64,000 bases of DNA from Catonella massiliensis (lineage in GTDB: Bacteria; Bacillota; Clostridia; Lachnospirales; Lachnospiraceae). Each line of letters opens with the position of its first letter. Within the stretch, counting starts at the first letter, position 1. The translations under genes and the position numbers were made by a program. The stretch spans positions 248,001-312,000 of the forward strand of contig NZ_JAEPRJ010000001.1 in assembly GCF_016651435.1 (NCBI RefSeq). Reading direction: 5' to 3'. The notes under the pieces are model-generated. The model made no database searches, had not been told where the DNA came from, and saw only the letters and a program-made list of their open reading frames with translations. This document shows positions 15,337 to 24,637 of this stretch, one piece after another.

Positions 15337-15987
15337 ATGAACGAAAAAGAAAACTGCAAACCTTGCCGCATTGTATCAGAGCTTCAGGGAATTGTGAATT
15401 TTCCTGCCAATCTGGTGAAGGAAACCCTTGCCCTGCCAAAGACTTTTGGAGAATCAGCGAGAGAGTTTAAAAGTCTGCATACCGTTATTCTTTGCGGCCT
15501 TTTGGGGGCCTTAAGCATCATCCTTGGTATGCTTGCTTCCATTGATTTTGGCCCATTTAAGGTGACTTATGCCTGGATACCAAACCGCATAGTAGACTTT
15601 GCCTTTGGGCCTGTGGTTGGCGCCATCTACGGCGGAGTTATGGATGTGGTAAAGTTTATAATCAAGCCAAGTGGTACATTTAACCTGGCTTATACTGCAA
15701 TGGCTGTATTTGCAGGGATAATATTCGGTGCAGTGCTTTATAAAAAGCCTGTCAGCTTTATGAGAATAGTATTTGCACAGAGCTTGGTTAAGATATTTAT
15801 CAATGTGGGAATGGGTACCTACCTTATGGCATTTGAAAGAGGAAAGGCTCTTATGGAGTTACTCCCTGTAAGGCTTGTAAAGAACGTCATCATGATACCT
15901 CTTGACAGTATCATTTTGTTTGTTGTACTTACAGCCCTTATGAAGGTATTACCAAGACTTAAAAGTAACAGCCTTCACCAGGCTTAG
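15337..15987 (+). CDS. folT: Folate ECF transporter S component
   Basis: A 216-residue membrane protein with about six helices: the S component of an ECF importer for folates. A 50-residue cytoplasmic N-terminus (with a CKPC pair and SVSELQG-like segment) precedes the first helix VILCGLLGALSIILGMLA. Then come FGPFKVTYAWIPNRIVDFAFGPVVGAIYGG, a typical S-component substrate region, and KFIIKPSGTFNLAYTAMAV. The THF riboswitch in its leader identifies the substrate more firmly than sequence alone. Energy is supplied by EcfA/EcfT from another locus. Ribosome site AAAGGAGG lies 6 bases before the ATG. Confidence 0.92.
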   Translation: MNEKENCKPCRIVSELQGIVNFPANLVKETLALPKTFGESAREFKSLHTVILCGLLGALSIILGMLASIDFGPFKVTYAWIPNRIVDFAFGPVVGAIYGGVMDVVKFIIKPSGTFNLAYTAMAVFAGIIFGAVLYKKPVSFMRIVFAQSLVKIFINVGMGTYLMAFERGKALMELLPVRLVKNVIMIPLDSIILFVVLTALMKVLPRLKSNSLHQA

Positions 15988-16010
15988 TATATGCCGGATA
16001 TTTAAAGCGT

Positions 16011-16043
16011 TGTCAAATGATTTGGCACACGAAGCCTTATAAT
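16011..16043 (+). promoter_or_regulatory. Palindromic site and -10 box upstream of the carbamate-kinase-like gene
   Basis: TGTCAAA-TGA-TTTGGCA (16011-16027) is an imperfect inverted repeat like those at 8483 and 13454, and a perfect TATAAT follows at 16038-16043, with no good -35 hexamer at normal spacing. That arrangement suits an activator or repressor bound at the -35 region. Confidence 0.45.
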
Positions 16044-16070
16044 ATAGATTAGTCATCAGTTGGAGGGACT

Positions 16071-17018
16071 ATGGATAACGAGAAGAAATTAGTTGTTGTG
16101 GCACTTGGAAGAAATGCGTTTGGGAAAACAATCCCTAAGCAGAAAGAGAATGTAAGGCTTGCTGCGGAGAGGATAGCTGAGATTGTGGAAGCCGGCTACA
16201 GGGTTGTAGTTACACATAGTAACGGGGAGCAGATAGGTATGCTTCATACGGCAATGACTGAGTATTCAAGGCTTGAGCCGGAGTTTTCGGTTGCTCCTAT
16301 GTCGGTCTGCGGCGCTCTAAGCCAGGGCTATATTGGTTATGACTTACAAAATAGTATCAGAGAAGAGCTGCTTAACAGAGGTATATACAAGACTGTATGC
16401 ACTATTATAACTCAGGTAAGAGTTGACCCTTTTGATAAGGCATTTACCAATCCTACCAAGGTTATAGGCAGGTATATGAACCGTGAGGAGGCTGATGCAG
16501 AGATAAACAAGGGTAACTTTGTGGTAGAAGAGGAAAAGGGATTTAGAAGAGTTATTCCTTCTCCACGCCCTATCGACATCTATGAAATAGATGCTATCAG
16601 GACTCTTTCTGAGGCTGACCAGGTGGTTATAGCCTGTGGTGGCGGCGGTATTCCGGTTATGCAGCAGGGAACTGCCCTAAAGGGTGCAAGTGCTATTATA
16701 GAAAAGGATTTTACTGCGGCCAGGCTTGGAGAAATGCTTGGCGCTGATGAAATCATCTTCCTTACCAACAAGGATAATCTGATTGTCCATAAGGGAAGCC
16801 CTGATGAGATGCCGCTATCTGAGATTACTATCAGTGAGGCAAGAAAGTATATGGAAGAGGGCAACTTCGAGCCGGGACTGGACCTTGCTAAGATAGAGGC
16901 GGCAGTCGAATTCGTTGCTACAGGAAAAGGCAAAAGAGCTATAATCACATCAATGGACAAAGTTCTCCTTGGAATCAAGGGAAGAGCAGGAACTATAATA
17001 TGCGGAAATGATAATTAA
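16071..17018 (+). CDS. Carbamate kinase-like protein (diverged active-site motifs)
   Basis: A 315-residue amino-acid-kinase-fold protein, closest to carbamate kinase, which makes ATP from carbamoyl phosphate and ADP in the arginine deiminase route. The fold is clear: VACGGGGIPVM-type loop, IIEKDFTAARLGEMLGAD, and a C-terminal GRAGTII. The classical motifs are altered: ALGGNA is ALGRNA, HGNGPQ is HSNGEQ and GSMGPK is replaced by GLDLAK. These are phosphate-binding and substrate residues in the Enterococcus enzyme, so activity or substrate may differ. No arcA or arcB lies nearby. It has its own promoter region and a strong terminator. Confidence 0.75.
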   Translation: MDNEKKLVVVALGRNAFGKTIPKQKENVRLAAERIAEIVEAGYRVVVTHSNGEQIGMLHTAMTEYSRLEPEFSVAPMSVCGALSQGYIGYDLQNSIREELLNRGIYKTVCTIITQVRVDPFDKAFTNPTKVIGRYMNREEADAEINKGNFVVEEEKGFRRVIPSPRPIDIYEIDAIRTLSEADQVVIACGGGGIPVMQQGTALKGASAIIEKDFTAARLGEMLGADEIIFLTNKDNLIVHKGSPDEMPLSEITISEARKYMEEGNFEPGLDLAKIEAAVEFVATGKGKRAIITSMDKVLLGIKGRAGTIICGNDN

Positions 17019-17024
17019 ATGAAT

Positions 17025-17067
17025 AAAACATCCGGTCTAATCAGCTGATAAAGACCGGATGTTTTTT
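17025..17067. terminator. Strong, probably bidirectional terminator
   Basis: A 14-bp perfect stem (AAAACATCCGGTCT with AGACCGGATGTTTT) followed by T residues, between converging genes on plus and minus. Confidence 0.85.
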
Positions 17068-17073
17068 AATAAA

Positions 17074-18405
17074 TCAATGAAGGTCATCAATTTGCAAATT
17101 AACATCTTTAGCTACCGCATTGGCATCGGTATTGCATTTGGTAAGAACCTTTTTTATATCATTTCCTCTTGCAATAGCTTGAAGAGCACTGCTCCAAAGG
17201 GAGCGTACCTTTGTCCAACCGGGAGTGACCTGATAATAATCTCCCATAGAAGGCATAAAATCAGTTAAAAACATATGCATTTTCTCACCAATATCAGTAT
17301 TATCATAAAGTCCCTTAAGCTCTTTGTGAACTGGAAACGCACGGCTTGCCTTTACAGCCTTTCTTACACCGCTTGGATCATTTGCCATATAGTCAATAAA
17401 GATTTTAGCTGCCCTTATCTTGTTTTCATCTTTGTTATTGAAGATACCAAATCCCCATATTCCACTTGAAAGCTTGGATATACCATTTGGAGAAGGGAAC
17501 TTCATTGGGATAATTTCATCATCTGTATTAACCTTACTATCTGTTGACACGCTGGAATCAAGCTGCATAGATGGATTCCAGCAAATGCTCATGGCAAGTT
17601 CACTCTGACGGAATCTTGCATTTTCACCAAGGCTATCCAGCTGAGGGTCGATATTAATGCCATTACAGGAAGTAAGCTCTGTAAGAGCCTTAATGTTATT
17701 TGCAGAGTTGATGGTATACTGCCTGTGCGTTTTATCTGTAAAGGAACCATCATAAAGATTGGTAACAAATGCACGTGTACCCTGGTCTCCGCTCTGGCTT
17801 GCGCAGTAAATGCTTAGGACATCATCGTGGCCTGAATTATATATAGCATTTACAGCCTTAAAAAAGTTCTCCGTTGTCCAACTGTGATTAGTAAGATTGA
17901 CATATTGGAGTGCATTTGCCTCTGCAAAAATACGTTTGTTTATTGCCATACAGTGTGTCACAACGCAGAGAGGGTATTCGTAGTACTTTCCATCATTAGA
18001 ACGACAGGCGTAAGTGACGTTATCATAGATGTCTTTTGAGGCGTCAGTATACATATCACTGAGGTCGACCATAAGACCTCTCGCACCCCAGTTGGCTACA
18101 AGCCTTTCGGGCCCCTCAAGTACAATATCCGGGGTTCTTCCGTATCTTATAGCCTCTTCTATCTCTCTGTCACCTGTATTGTAGAATAAGTACTTTACTT
18201 TTACCTTGATTTCAGGGTGAGATGCAGTAAAATCATTAATAAGCTTGGTTACAGTCTCTTCATTACCCCAATCACCGACAGGATAAGTCCACAATTCTAT
18301 CTCAGCCTCATCTACTATAGGCCTTGCTACATTACGTGAACAAGACGTAGTGGAAAGGAGGACACAAAAAATGAGAGACAGACATAACAAAGTTTTCTTT
18401 TTCAT
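17074..18405 (-). CDS. ABC transporter extracellular solute-binding lipoprotein (family 1)
   Basis: A 443-residue secreted lipoprotein. The signal peptide MKKKTLLCLSLIFCVLLS ends in TTSC, with the lipid-carrying Cys at 22. The mature part follows the family-1 binding-protein pattern used for sugars and oligosaccharides: IELWTYPVGDW, INDFTASHPEIKVKVKY, the PDIVLEGPE strand and, late, WGFGIFNNKDENK followed by AKIFIDYMANDPSG. The ATG at 18405 gives a good signal peptide; an in-frame ATG at 18429 would add eight residues ahead of it. No permease or ATPase gene is beside it, so it is an orphan that must pair with membrane parts elsewhere. Confidence 0.88.
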   Translation of the reverse strand: MKKKTLLCLSLIFCVLLSTTSCSRNVARPIVDEAEIELWTYPVGDWGNEETVTKLINDFTASHPEIKVKVKYLFYNTGDREIEEAIRYGRTPDIVLEGPERLVANWGARGLMVDLSDMYTDASKDIYDNVTYACRSNDGKYYEYPLCVVTHCMAINKRIFAEANALQYVNLTNHSWTTENFFKAVNAIYNSGHDDVLSIYCASQSGDQGTRAFVTNLYDGSFTDKTHRQYTINSANNIKALTELTSCNGINIDPQLDSLGENARFRQSELAMSICWNPSMQLDSSVSTDSKVNTDDEIIPMKFPSPNGISKLSSGIWGFGIFNNKDENKIRAAKIFIDYMANDPSGVRKAVKASRAFPVHKELKGLYDNTDIGEKMHMFLTDFMPSMGDYYQVTPGWTKVRSLWSSALQAIARGNDIKKVLTKCNTDANAVAKDVNLQIDDLH

Positions 18406-18546
18406 ATAATCTACCACACTATCTATCATTATTTAAACCTATAGTTAAGTATAACAATGTAGAATGCTTTTTTCAAGATTTAAAGTATTGAAGGTCAAAA
18501 AAGGTTCTGATAAAATACTATATAAAGTCGTATCAAAGGAAAGGAA

Positions 18547-19851
18547 ATGATTATGGATAAATACGTAGAAGCCTCTAGAAGGCTGATTGATTTTTTGGAC
18601 AGTAACCCAAGTCCGTTTCATGTAGTAAATGCTTTGTCTAAAATGTATGAGAAGGCAGGGTTTAAGAGACTTTGCGAGAAAGACAAATTTGATGTGGTTA
18701 AAGGCGGTGATTACTATGTAACCAGAAATAACTCTGCCATCATAGCCTTTAGAGTACCAAAGGCAGACTTTAAGGGCTTTAATATAACCTCTGCACACAG
18801 TGATTCTCCTACATTTAAGATAAAGGCTAATGCAGAGATAAATGTAGAAAAGAACTTTGTAAAATTAAATGTCGAAAAATACGGTGGGATGCTTATGGCA
18901 CCTTGGTTTGACAGACCTCTTGGAATAGCAGGCAGGGTAATGGTAAAGAATGGCAAGAAGATTGAGGAGAGACTTCTTCATATAGATAGAGATATTGTCA
19001 TGATGCCAAACCTTGCTATTCATATGAACCGTGAGGCAAATGAGGGATATAAGTATAATGCTCAAATTGACACCCAGCCTATATTTGCAGAGATTGGTTC
19101 AAATGTCACCCTTTATGATATTGTGGCAAAAGAACTTGGCATTGCTAAGGAAGACATACTAGATACAGACCTTTTCTTATCAAACAGGGTTAAAGGTACT
19201 CTTTGGGGAGCTGATAATGAGTTTATAGCTGCAGGCAGGCTCGATGACCTTCAGTGCGCATTTGCAGGAGCTGAAAGCATAGTAGAAGCCAAAAACAAGA
19301 ATAATATAGTAGTTCACTCGGTATTTGACAATGAAGAGGTAGGCTCAGGAACCAAGCAGGGGGCGGCTTCTACCTTCCTTAAGGATGTGCTCATACGTGT
19401 AAACAAGGCTCTTGGCGGGGATGAGGAAAGTTATCATCAGGCTGTGGCAAGGAGCTTTATGGTATCAGCTGACAATGCCCATTCTGTACATCCAAACTAT
19501 ACAGAAAAGGCTGACCCTTGCAACAGGCCTGTTGTTAACAAGGGAGTGGTTATCAAGTACAATGCTAACCAGAAATATACCACAGATGCAGTGTCGGGAG
19601 CTGTATTTAGAGAAATCTGCGCCGAGGCAAAGGTGCCTGTTCAGACCTTTGTCAACCGTTCAGATGCCGCAGGAGGCTCTACCCTTGGTAATATATCCAA
19701 TACCCAGGTATCGCTCAATGCGGTAGACATAGGCATGGCACAGTGGGCTATGCATTCTCCTTATGAGAGCGGCGGCGTAAAGGATACCTACTATCTTGAG
19801 GCTGCCATGAAGCAGTTCTTTAAGACGGATATAAGTGCAAGGCTTGCATAA
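18547..19851 (+). CDS. M18 family metallo-aminopeptidase
   Basis: A 434-residue cytoplasmic zinc aminopeptidase of the M18 (aspartyl aminopeptidase) family. The dinuclear zinc site can be read: His in SAHSDSPTFK, Asp in GRLDDLQ, the Glu pair in FDNEEVGSGT, and the late His in MHSPYES. The N-terminal SNPSPFHVVNAL segment is a family hallmark. Start is ambiguous between ATG at 18547 and ATG at 18553, because AAGGAAAGGAA gives each a suitable ribosome site. A second, more distant M18 gene is at 40338; the two probably differ in preference for N-terminal residues. It is monocistronic. Confidence 0.92.
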   Translation: MIMDKYVEASRRLIDFLDSNPSPFHVVNALSKMYEKAGFKRLCEKDKFDVVKGGDYYVTRNNSAIIAFRVPKADFKGFNITSAHSDSPTFKIKANAEINVEKNFVKLNVEKYGGMLMAPWFDRPLGIAGRVMVKNGKKIEERLLHIDRDIVMMPNLAIHMNREANEGYKYNAQIDTQPIFAEIGSNVTLYDIVAKELGIAKEDILDTDLFLSNRVKGTLWGADNEFIAAGRLDDLQCAFAGAESIVEAKNKNNIVVHSVFDNEEVGSGTKQGAASTFLKDVLIRVNKALGGDEESYHQAVARSFMVSADNAHSVHPNYTEKADPCNRPVVNKGVVIKYNANQKYTTDAVSGAVFREICAEAKVPVQTFVNRSDAAGGSTLGNISNTQVSLNAVDIGMAQWAMHSPYESGGVKDTYYLEAAMKQFFKTDISARLA

Positions 19852-19880
19852 ATAGGCTGAAAACATTAAAGTGTTGTAGA

Positions 19881-19911
19881 GCAGGGTAAATTATTTTACT
19901 CTGCTTTACTT
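19881..19911 (+). terminator. Terminator after the M18 peptidase gene
   Basis: AGCAGGGTAAA pairs with TTTACTCTGCT, followed by TTTACTTTTG. Between here and 20250 the A/T-rich gap holds the hppA promoter region; I see a small AAAAAGC-TT-GCTTTTT hairpin near 20174 but no gene. Confidence 0.65.
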
Positions 19912-20263
19912 TTGCTCAATATGAAATTACTCCGAAATTCCAAATCGCATATAAAACATCCTCATATGAATAATTTACTGAAAAACTAAACCTAAAATGT
20001 AGCAGTAAATGCGTGTAACATATCAAAAAGAGTGACCTATAAAACAGTGTTGCGAAAAAATAGATAGAAAAAATTGATAAACATTTGGATTTAATTTGCA
20101 ATTCCTATGAATTGTTAAAAGATTAACATTTTTATTCGGCGTTATTTATAATTTTTTGGTATAAATAACTAAAAAAGCTTGCTTTTTATCTAAAAACATA
20201 CTAAAATTTAAAAGCTAAACGGAGATAATTAGCATCTTAACTAATAATGAGGAGGGTATGTGA

Positions 20264-22291
20264 ATGGGAACTTTAGCAATTTCAGTACCAATTTGCGCGG
20301 CGATTGCACTTGTTTTTGCCTTTGGTCTGGCAAAATGGATAGGAGGCCTGGACAGTGGAACGGATAGGATGAAGGAAATATCCGGCTACATCCACGAGGG
20401 AGCTATGGCCTTTCTTAAACGAGAGTACAAAACTATGGTGGTCGTTGTAGTTGTACTTTTTGTGCTAATCGGTGTGCTGCTTAACAGCTGGGTTACAGCC
20501 GTACTTTATGTGATAGGTGCACTGCTTTCAGTGCTTGCAGGCTACTTTGGTATGACAGTAGCAACAAAAGGAAATGTAAGGACTGCCAACGCAGCAAAAG
20601 ACGGCGGTATGGTTAAGGCTCTTAAGGTAGCCTTCCGTTCAGGTGCTGTTATGGGACTTTGTGTAACAGGTCTTGGACTCTGTGGACTTGGAGTTATCTT
20701 TGTGGCAATGGGAGTAGATGCAGCAGATGTAATCACAGGCTTCGGTCTTGGTGCATCATCTATGGCACTTTTTGGACGTGTAGGCGGTGGTATCTATACC
20801 AAGGCAGCAGACGTAGGAGCAGACCTTGTAGGTAAGGTAGAGGCAGGCATCCCTGAGGATGATCCTAGAAACCCTGCAGTTATTGCGGACAACGTAGGCG
20901 ACAATGTAGGTGACGTGGCAGGAATGGGCTCAGACCTTTTTGAATCCTATGTAGGCTCAATCATTTCAGCTATTACCTTAGCTGTAGTTATTCCAAAGAT
21001 TACACCTCAGATAGGAGCAGAGTTTGCTCTTGACCCTTATATGGGCTCACTCTTCCCATTACTTCTTTCAGCTATAGGCATAATCGCCTCAATCCTTGGC
21101 ATTATGTTCGTAAGAGGTAAAGAAGGGGGCAACCCTGCGTCAGCACTTAATGCAGGAACCTATGTGAGCGGTATCATAGTTATCGTTGCTTCATTTGTAA
21201 TGAGCAAGATGCTCCTTAATACCTACAATCCTGCCATTGCTATAATAGCGGGACTTATAGTTGGTATAGCCATAGGAAAGCTAACAGAGATATATACCTC
21301 AGGAGATTATAAGCATGTTAAAAAGATAGCAGAGCAGTCACAGACAGGCTCAGCTACTACAATTATATCAGGACTTGGCGTAGGTATGATGTCTACACTT
21401 TGGCCTATTATCTGCGTTGCAGCAGGTATCCTTGTTGCCAATGCTTTTGCAGGACTTTACGGTATTGCGCTTGCAGCCGTAGGTATGCTTTCAACCACAG
21501 CCATGACAGTTGCGGTAGACGCTTACGGTCCTGTTTCTGATAATGCGGGCGGTATAGCTGAAATGTGTGAGCTTCCTCACGAGGTAAGAGAGATAACAGA
21601 CAAGCTCGATGCTGTAGGCAATACCACAGCTGCTATAGGTAAAGGCTTTGCCATTGGTTCAGCGGCACTTACAGCGCTTGCTCTCTTTGCTTCCTATTCA
21701 CAGGTGGCAAAGCTTGATTCAATAAGCCTTCTTGATCCTCTTGTAATAGCAGGTCTCTTTATAGGGGCTATGCTTCCTTTCCTCTTCTCAGCTATGACCA
21801 TGAACTCTGTGGGCAGGGCTGCAAATGATATGATAGAGGAAGTTAGAAGGCAGTTTAGAGAGGACAAGGGCATAATGGAGGGCAAGTCTAAGCCTGATTA
21901 TGCAAAATGCGTAGATATATCAACCAAGGCGGCACTTAAAGAGATGATACTTCCGGGACTTATGGCTATAGCGGCTCCTCTTGCTGTGGGTATAGTTATG
22001 GGAACTGAGGCTCTTGGTGGTATGCTTGCAGGAGCTCTCTCATCAGGTGTACTTCTTGCAATCATGATGAGTAATGCAGGTGGTGCTTGGGACAATGCTA
22101 AGAAATACATAGAAGAGGGACATTTTGGAGGAAAGGGAAGTGAGCCACACAAGGCAGCAGTAGTAGGTGATACAGTGGGAGATCCTTTCAAAGATACCTC
22201 AGGTCCTTCAATCAATATTCTTATTAAGCTTATGACTATAGTTGCAGTTGTATTTGCGCCTCTTTTTGTAGCTATAGGCGGCTTGCTTTAA
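20264..22291 (+). CDS. hppA: Membrane-bound ion-pumping pyrophosphatase
   Basis: A 675-residue integral membrane enzyme with about 16 helices that couples hydrolysis of pyrophosphate to export of sodium or protons. The catalytic loops are complete: [50 protein letters not shown] and the C-terminal [11 protein letters not shown] and [15 protein letters not shown]. The region [20 protein letters not shown] carries an Ala where potassium-independent enzymes have Lys, which points to the potassium-dependent, mostly sodium-pumping branch. Ribosome site AGGAGG. It is transcribed alone; a terminator-like stem at 22396 and a composite repeat follow. Confidence 0.95.
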   Translation: MGTLAISVPICAAIALVFAFGLAKWIGGLDSGTDRMKEISGYIHEGAMAFLKREYKTMVVVVVVLFVLIGVLLNSWVTAVLYVIGALLSVLAGYFGMTVATKGNVRTANAAKDGGMVKALKVAFRSGAVMGLCVTGLGLCGLGVIFVAMGVDAADVITGFGLGASSMALFGRVGGGIYTKAADVGADLVGKVEAGIPEDDPRNPAVIADNVGDNVGDVAGMGSDLFESYVGSIISAITLAVVIPKITPQIGAEFALDPYMGSLFPLLLSAIGIIASILGIMFVRGKEGGNPASALNAGTYVSGIIVIVASFVMSKMLLNTYNPAIAIIAGLIVGIAIGKLTEIYTSGDYKHVKKIAEQSQTGSATTIISGLGVGMMSTLWPIICVAAGILVANAFAGLYGIALAAVGMLSTTAMTVAVDAYGPVSDNAGGIAEMCELPHEVREITDKLDAVGNTTAAIGKGFAIGSAALTALALFASYSQVAKLDSISLLDPLVIAGLFIGAMLPFLFSAMTMNSVGRAANDMIEEVRRQFREDKGIMEGKSKPDYAKCVDISTKAALKEMILPGLMAIAAPLAVGIVMGTEALGGMLAGALSSGVLLAIMMSNAGGAWDNAKKYIEEGHFGGKGSEPHKAAVVGDTVGDPFKDTSGPSINILIKLMTIVAVVFAPLFVAIGGLL

Positions 22292-22395
22292 TTTGATTTT
22301 TATACCGGTTTAAGCTTGAAAAATGACGGCTCCGGTGCTAACATAAGCCTATAGATGTTGATAGGTGGTTGTTATATAAGGCATCTGTTTTAATA

Positions 22396-22421
22396 AAATT
22401 AAGGCAGGTGCCTTAAATTTT
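22396..22421 (+). terminator. Terminator-like hairpin after hppA
   Basis: TTAAGGCA-GG-TGCCTTAA with A-rich left and T-rich right flanks, about 100 bases beyond the stop. Confidence 0.55.
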
Positions 22422-22440
22422 GCCTGACACTGATTTGTTG

Positions 22441-22918
22441 TAGGGCTGATGTGTTGTCTGATGGCTAAGTCACGCCTCCACTAATAAATGTCCAGACTCG
22501 CTCCGGTTTTTCTGGAAGATGCCGGGTTAAGTTTTTGAATGATGACGAAAAACCTAATGCGCTCGCTTTTTGGCAGTGACTCACACTTAGCAAATTGCGA
22601 AGCAATGAAGCTAAGTGTGTAAGTCCTGCCTATATAATAGCCGTCCACGAGTGACGAGTGCGTAGCACGATGTCAGAGTGGAAACGGCGAACTATGCGGC
22701 ATTATTAGTTCCGGCTGTTTAACTGATAAGTCGGCAAAAACAAACACATCAGCCAAATGGGGCAGGTGGGGGAGTAGCTGTCTTTCATTTGGCATTTGAG
22801 TTATTATGTGTGTTAATTTAAGGTATCAGCTCCGAATGATAAATTCTAAGCGAGCGCATTAGGCGTAGCGAAGCGGATGCCGGAGCGAGTCTGAAATGTT
22901 ATCATTCGGAGCGTCACT
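22441..22918. repeat. Composite palindromic repeat, copy A
   Basis: A 478-base multi-hairpin element with no open frame. An outer inverted repeat (GGCTGATGTGTT at 22444, AACACATCAGCC at 22743) encloses a minus-oriented core module (about 22475-22712), a GCTAAGTGTG stem (22581-22619) and a GCCGT/ACGGC stem (about 22639-22688). A plus-oriented module follows (22828-22916): arms GCTCCGAATGATAA and TTATCATTCGGAGC around the core TAAGCGAGCGCATTAGG to GCCGGAGCGAGTCTG. Copies B and C are at 43741 and 57981. GC content is above the flanks. Confidence 0.85.
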
Positions 22919-23012
22919 TAGGCTGGTTTATGTAATTCGACAACTTAGAATTGTAAATTACTAATATCGAGCAGTATTAGAAATATTTAATGAGTAGGTA
23001 AAGAGGCAAAAA

Positions 23013-24449
23013 ATGGAAAATAAACTTATTAAAGAATTAAGAGAAGAAATATCAGAGAAAAAGGTACTCATTCTGGGCTTTGGAAGAGAAGGAAAGCTAA
23101 ATCTTGAGGTAGTGGCAAGGGCAGGAGGAGTTAGTGAAATTGCCATTGCGGATCAGAATGATATCAATACTCAGGAAGCAAGGGATATAGTCACTAAAGC
23201 AGGAAGTAAGGACATCGATATAAGTACAATAACGGGAGATGGCTATCTTTCACATATTGATGAGTTTGACATAGTACTTAAAAGCCCCGGTGTAGTTCTT
23301 CCTAAGCCTTTTTCAGAGTACAAGGCACTTGTAACTTCTCAGGCTCAGTATTTCCTGAAGGTATATGGAGGACAGACTATAGGAGTGACAGGTACAAAGG
23401 GAAAGAGCACTACCACAACCCTCATCTACCACGAACTAAAGGAAAACGGCTTTGATACAGTTTTGGTTGGAAATATAGGTATACCTGCCTTTGGACTCAT
23501 AGACGCGATAAAGGATGATACAAAGGTAGTATTTGAACTTTCCTGCCATCAGCTTGAATACGGTAAGTATTCTCCTCATATCGGTGTATATCTAAATGTC
23601 TTCCCTGAACACCTTGACCACTATGGCAGCTTTGAAAAGTACAGGGCTTCAAAGGAAAACATATACAGAAATCAAAAAGAGGGAGATAGGCTCTACTGCG
23701 GAACCGGGGTTATACCAAAGCAGGGTGAGGCTAAGTCCAAGGTAACTGTGGTTTATGACTTTAATAGAGATGATAAGAAGTTTGAAAATGACGAGCATGT
23801 CACTACATTTGTAGAAGGAGATTTCATATCCCACAAAACATTTACCTTTAGTATAAAAGAGCATGAAACAGCCTTAAGAGGCTTTCACAATTTCTTTGAT
23901 ATAGCTATAGCTTTCGCTGTCTGCACGGACCTTGGTGTAAGTATAGAAGGCTTTGAGGCTGCTCTAAGGACATATAAACCTCTCCCGCACCGCCTTGAAT
24001 TCGTGGGGAATGTAGACGGGATAAAATTCTACGACGATTCCATTTCCACAATTCCTGCTACAGCGATAGAAGCGATGAATACCATAAGTGATACTGATAC
24101 TATAATCATAGGAGGAATGGACAGAGGAATAGACTACGAGCCTCTTATAAAATACCTTGAAAAGTCTAAGGTTCCTAATATTATTCTTATGGAGACTACA
24201 GGGGCAAGGATTAGGGAGGAGATAAAGATGGGCTATATGGAGTTAAACAATTCAGACAGGCTTCATCTTGTGGACAATCTTTATGATGCAGTTAAGCTTG
24301 CAAAGAAGATAACTAAGAAGGGGAAATCCTGCATCATGAGTCCTGCTGCCGCAAGCTACGGCATATTTAAGAACTTTGAAGAAAGAGGAGAGACCTTTAA
24401 GAAGTATGTAAAAGAAGAAATTTCTCTAAAAAACGCAGAAAAAATTTAA
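23013..24449 (+). CDS. murD: UDP-N-acetylmuramoyl-L-alanine--D-glutamate ligase
   Basis: MurD adds D-glutamate to UDP-MurNAc-L-Ala in cytoplasmic peptidoglycan synthesis. The 478-residue protein has the three Mur-ligase domains: an N-terminal Rossmann part (VLILGFGREGKLN), the ATP P-loop GVTGTKGKSTTTTLIYHE near residues 123-140 with FELSCHQLE and the HLDHYGSFE segment, and a C-terminal part with FYDDSISTIPATAIEAM and IIGGMDRGIDY. The carbamylated Lys region is present. It is somewhat longer than the Escherichia coli enzyme. The gene follows composite repeat A and stands alone, away from the dcw cluster. Confidence 0.93.
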   Translation: MENKLIKELREEISEKKVLILGFGREGKLNLEVVARAGGVSEIAIADQNDINTQEARDIVTKAGSKDIDISTITGDGYLSHIDEFDIVLKSPGVVLPKPFSEYKALVTSQAQYFLKVYGGQTIGVTGTKGKSTTTTLIYHELKENGFDTVLVGNIGIPAFGLIDAIKDDTKVVFELSCHQLEYGKYSPHIGVYLNVFPEHLDHYGSFEKYRASKENIYRNQKEGDRLYCGTGVIPKQGEAKSKVTVVYDFNRDDKKFENDEHVTTFVEGDFISHKTFTFSIKEHETALRGFHNFFDIAIAFAVCTDLGVSIEGFEAALRTYKPLPHRLEFVGNVDGIKFYDDSISTIPATAIEAMNTISDTDTIIIGGMDRGIDYEPLIKYLEKSKVPNIILMETTGARIREEIKMGYMELNNSDRLHLVDNLYDAVKLAKKITKKGKSCIMSPAAASYGIFKNFEERGETFKKYVKEEISLKNAEKI

Positions 24450-24637
24450 AATAAAGAATTGATAATCGTGCTTTTTTGTTTTATCATGTGTTTTGCAGAG
24501 TCATAGGAGTTATTATGCGATGGCGCATCATAGAATGATGGTTGTTAACATTTAACATTGTAATGAGAAGATTGTGAATGCTTTTAGGGAATGCTCGGAT
24601 TGTTGGGGAAAATAAATAATAAGGATTCAGGTACAAA

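Noticed and set aside
22441..22918. CRISPR array or rRNA/tRNA-derived repeat
   Set aside because: No regular spacers, and no tRNA or rRNA sequence; the hairpins are nested, not tandem.
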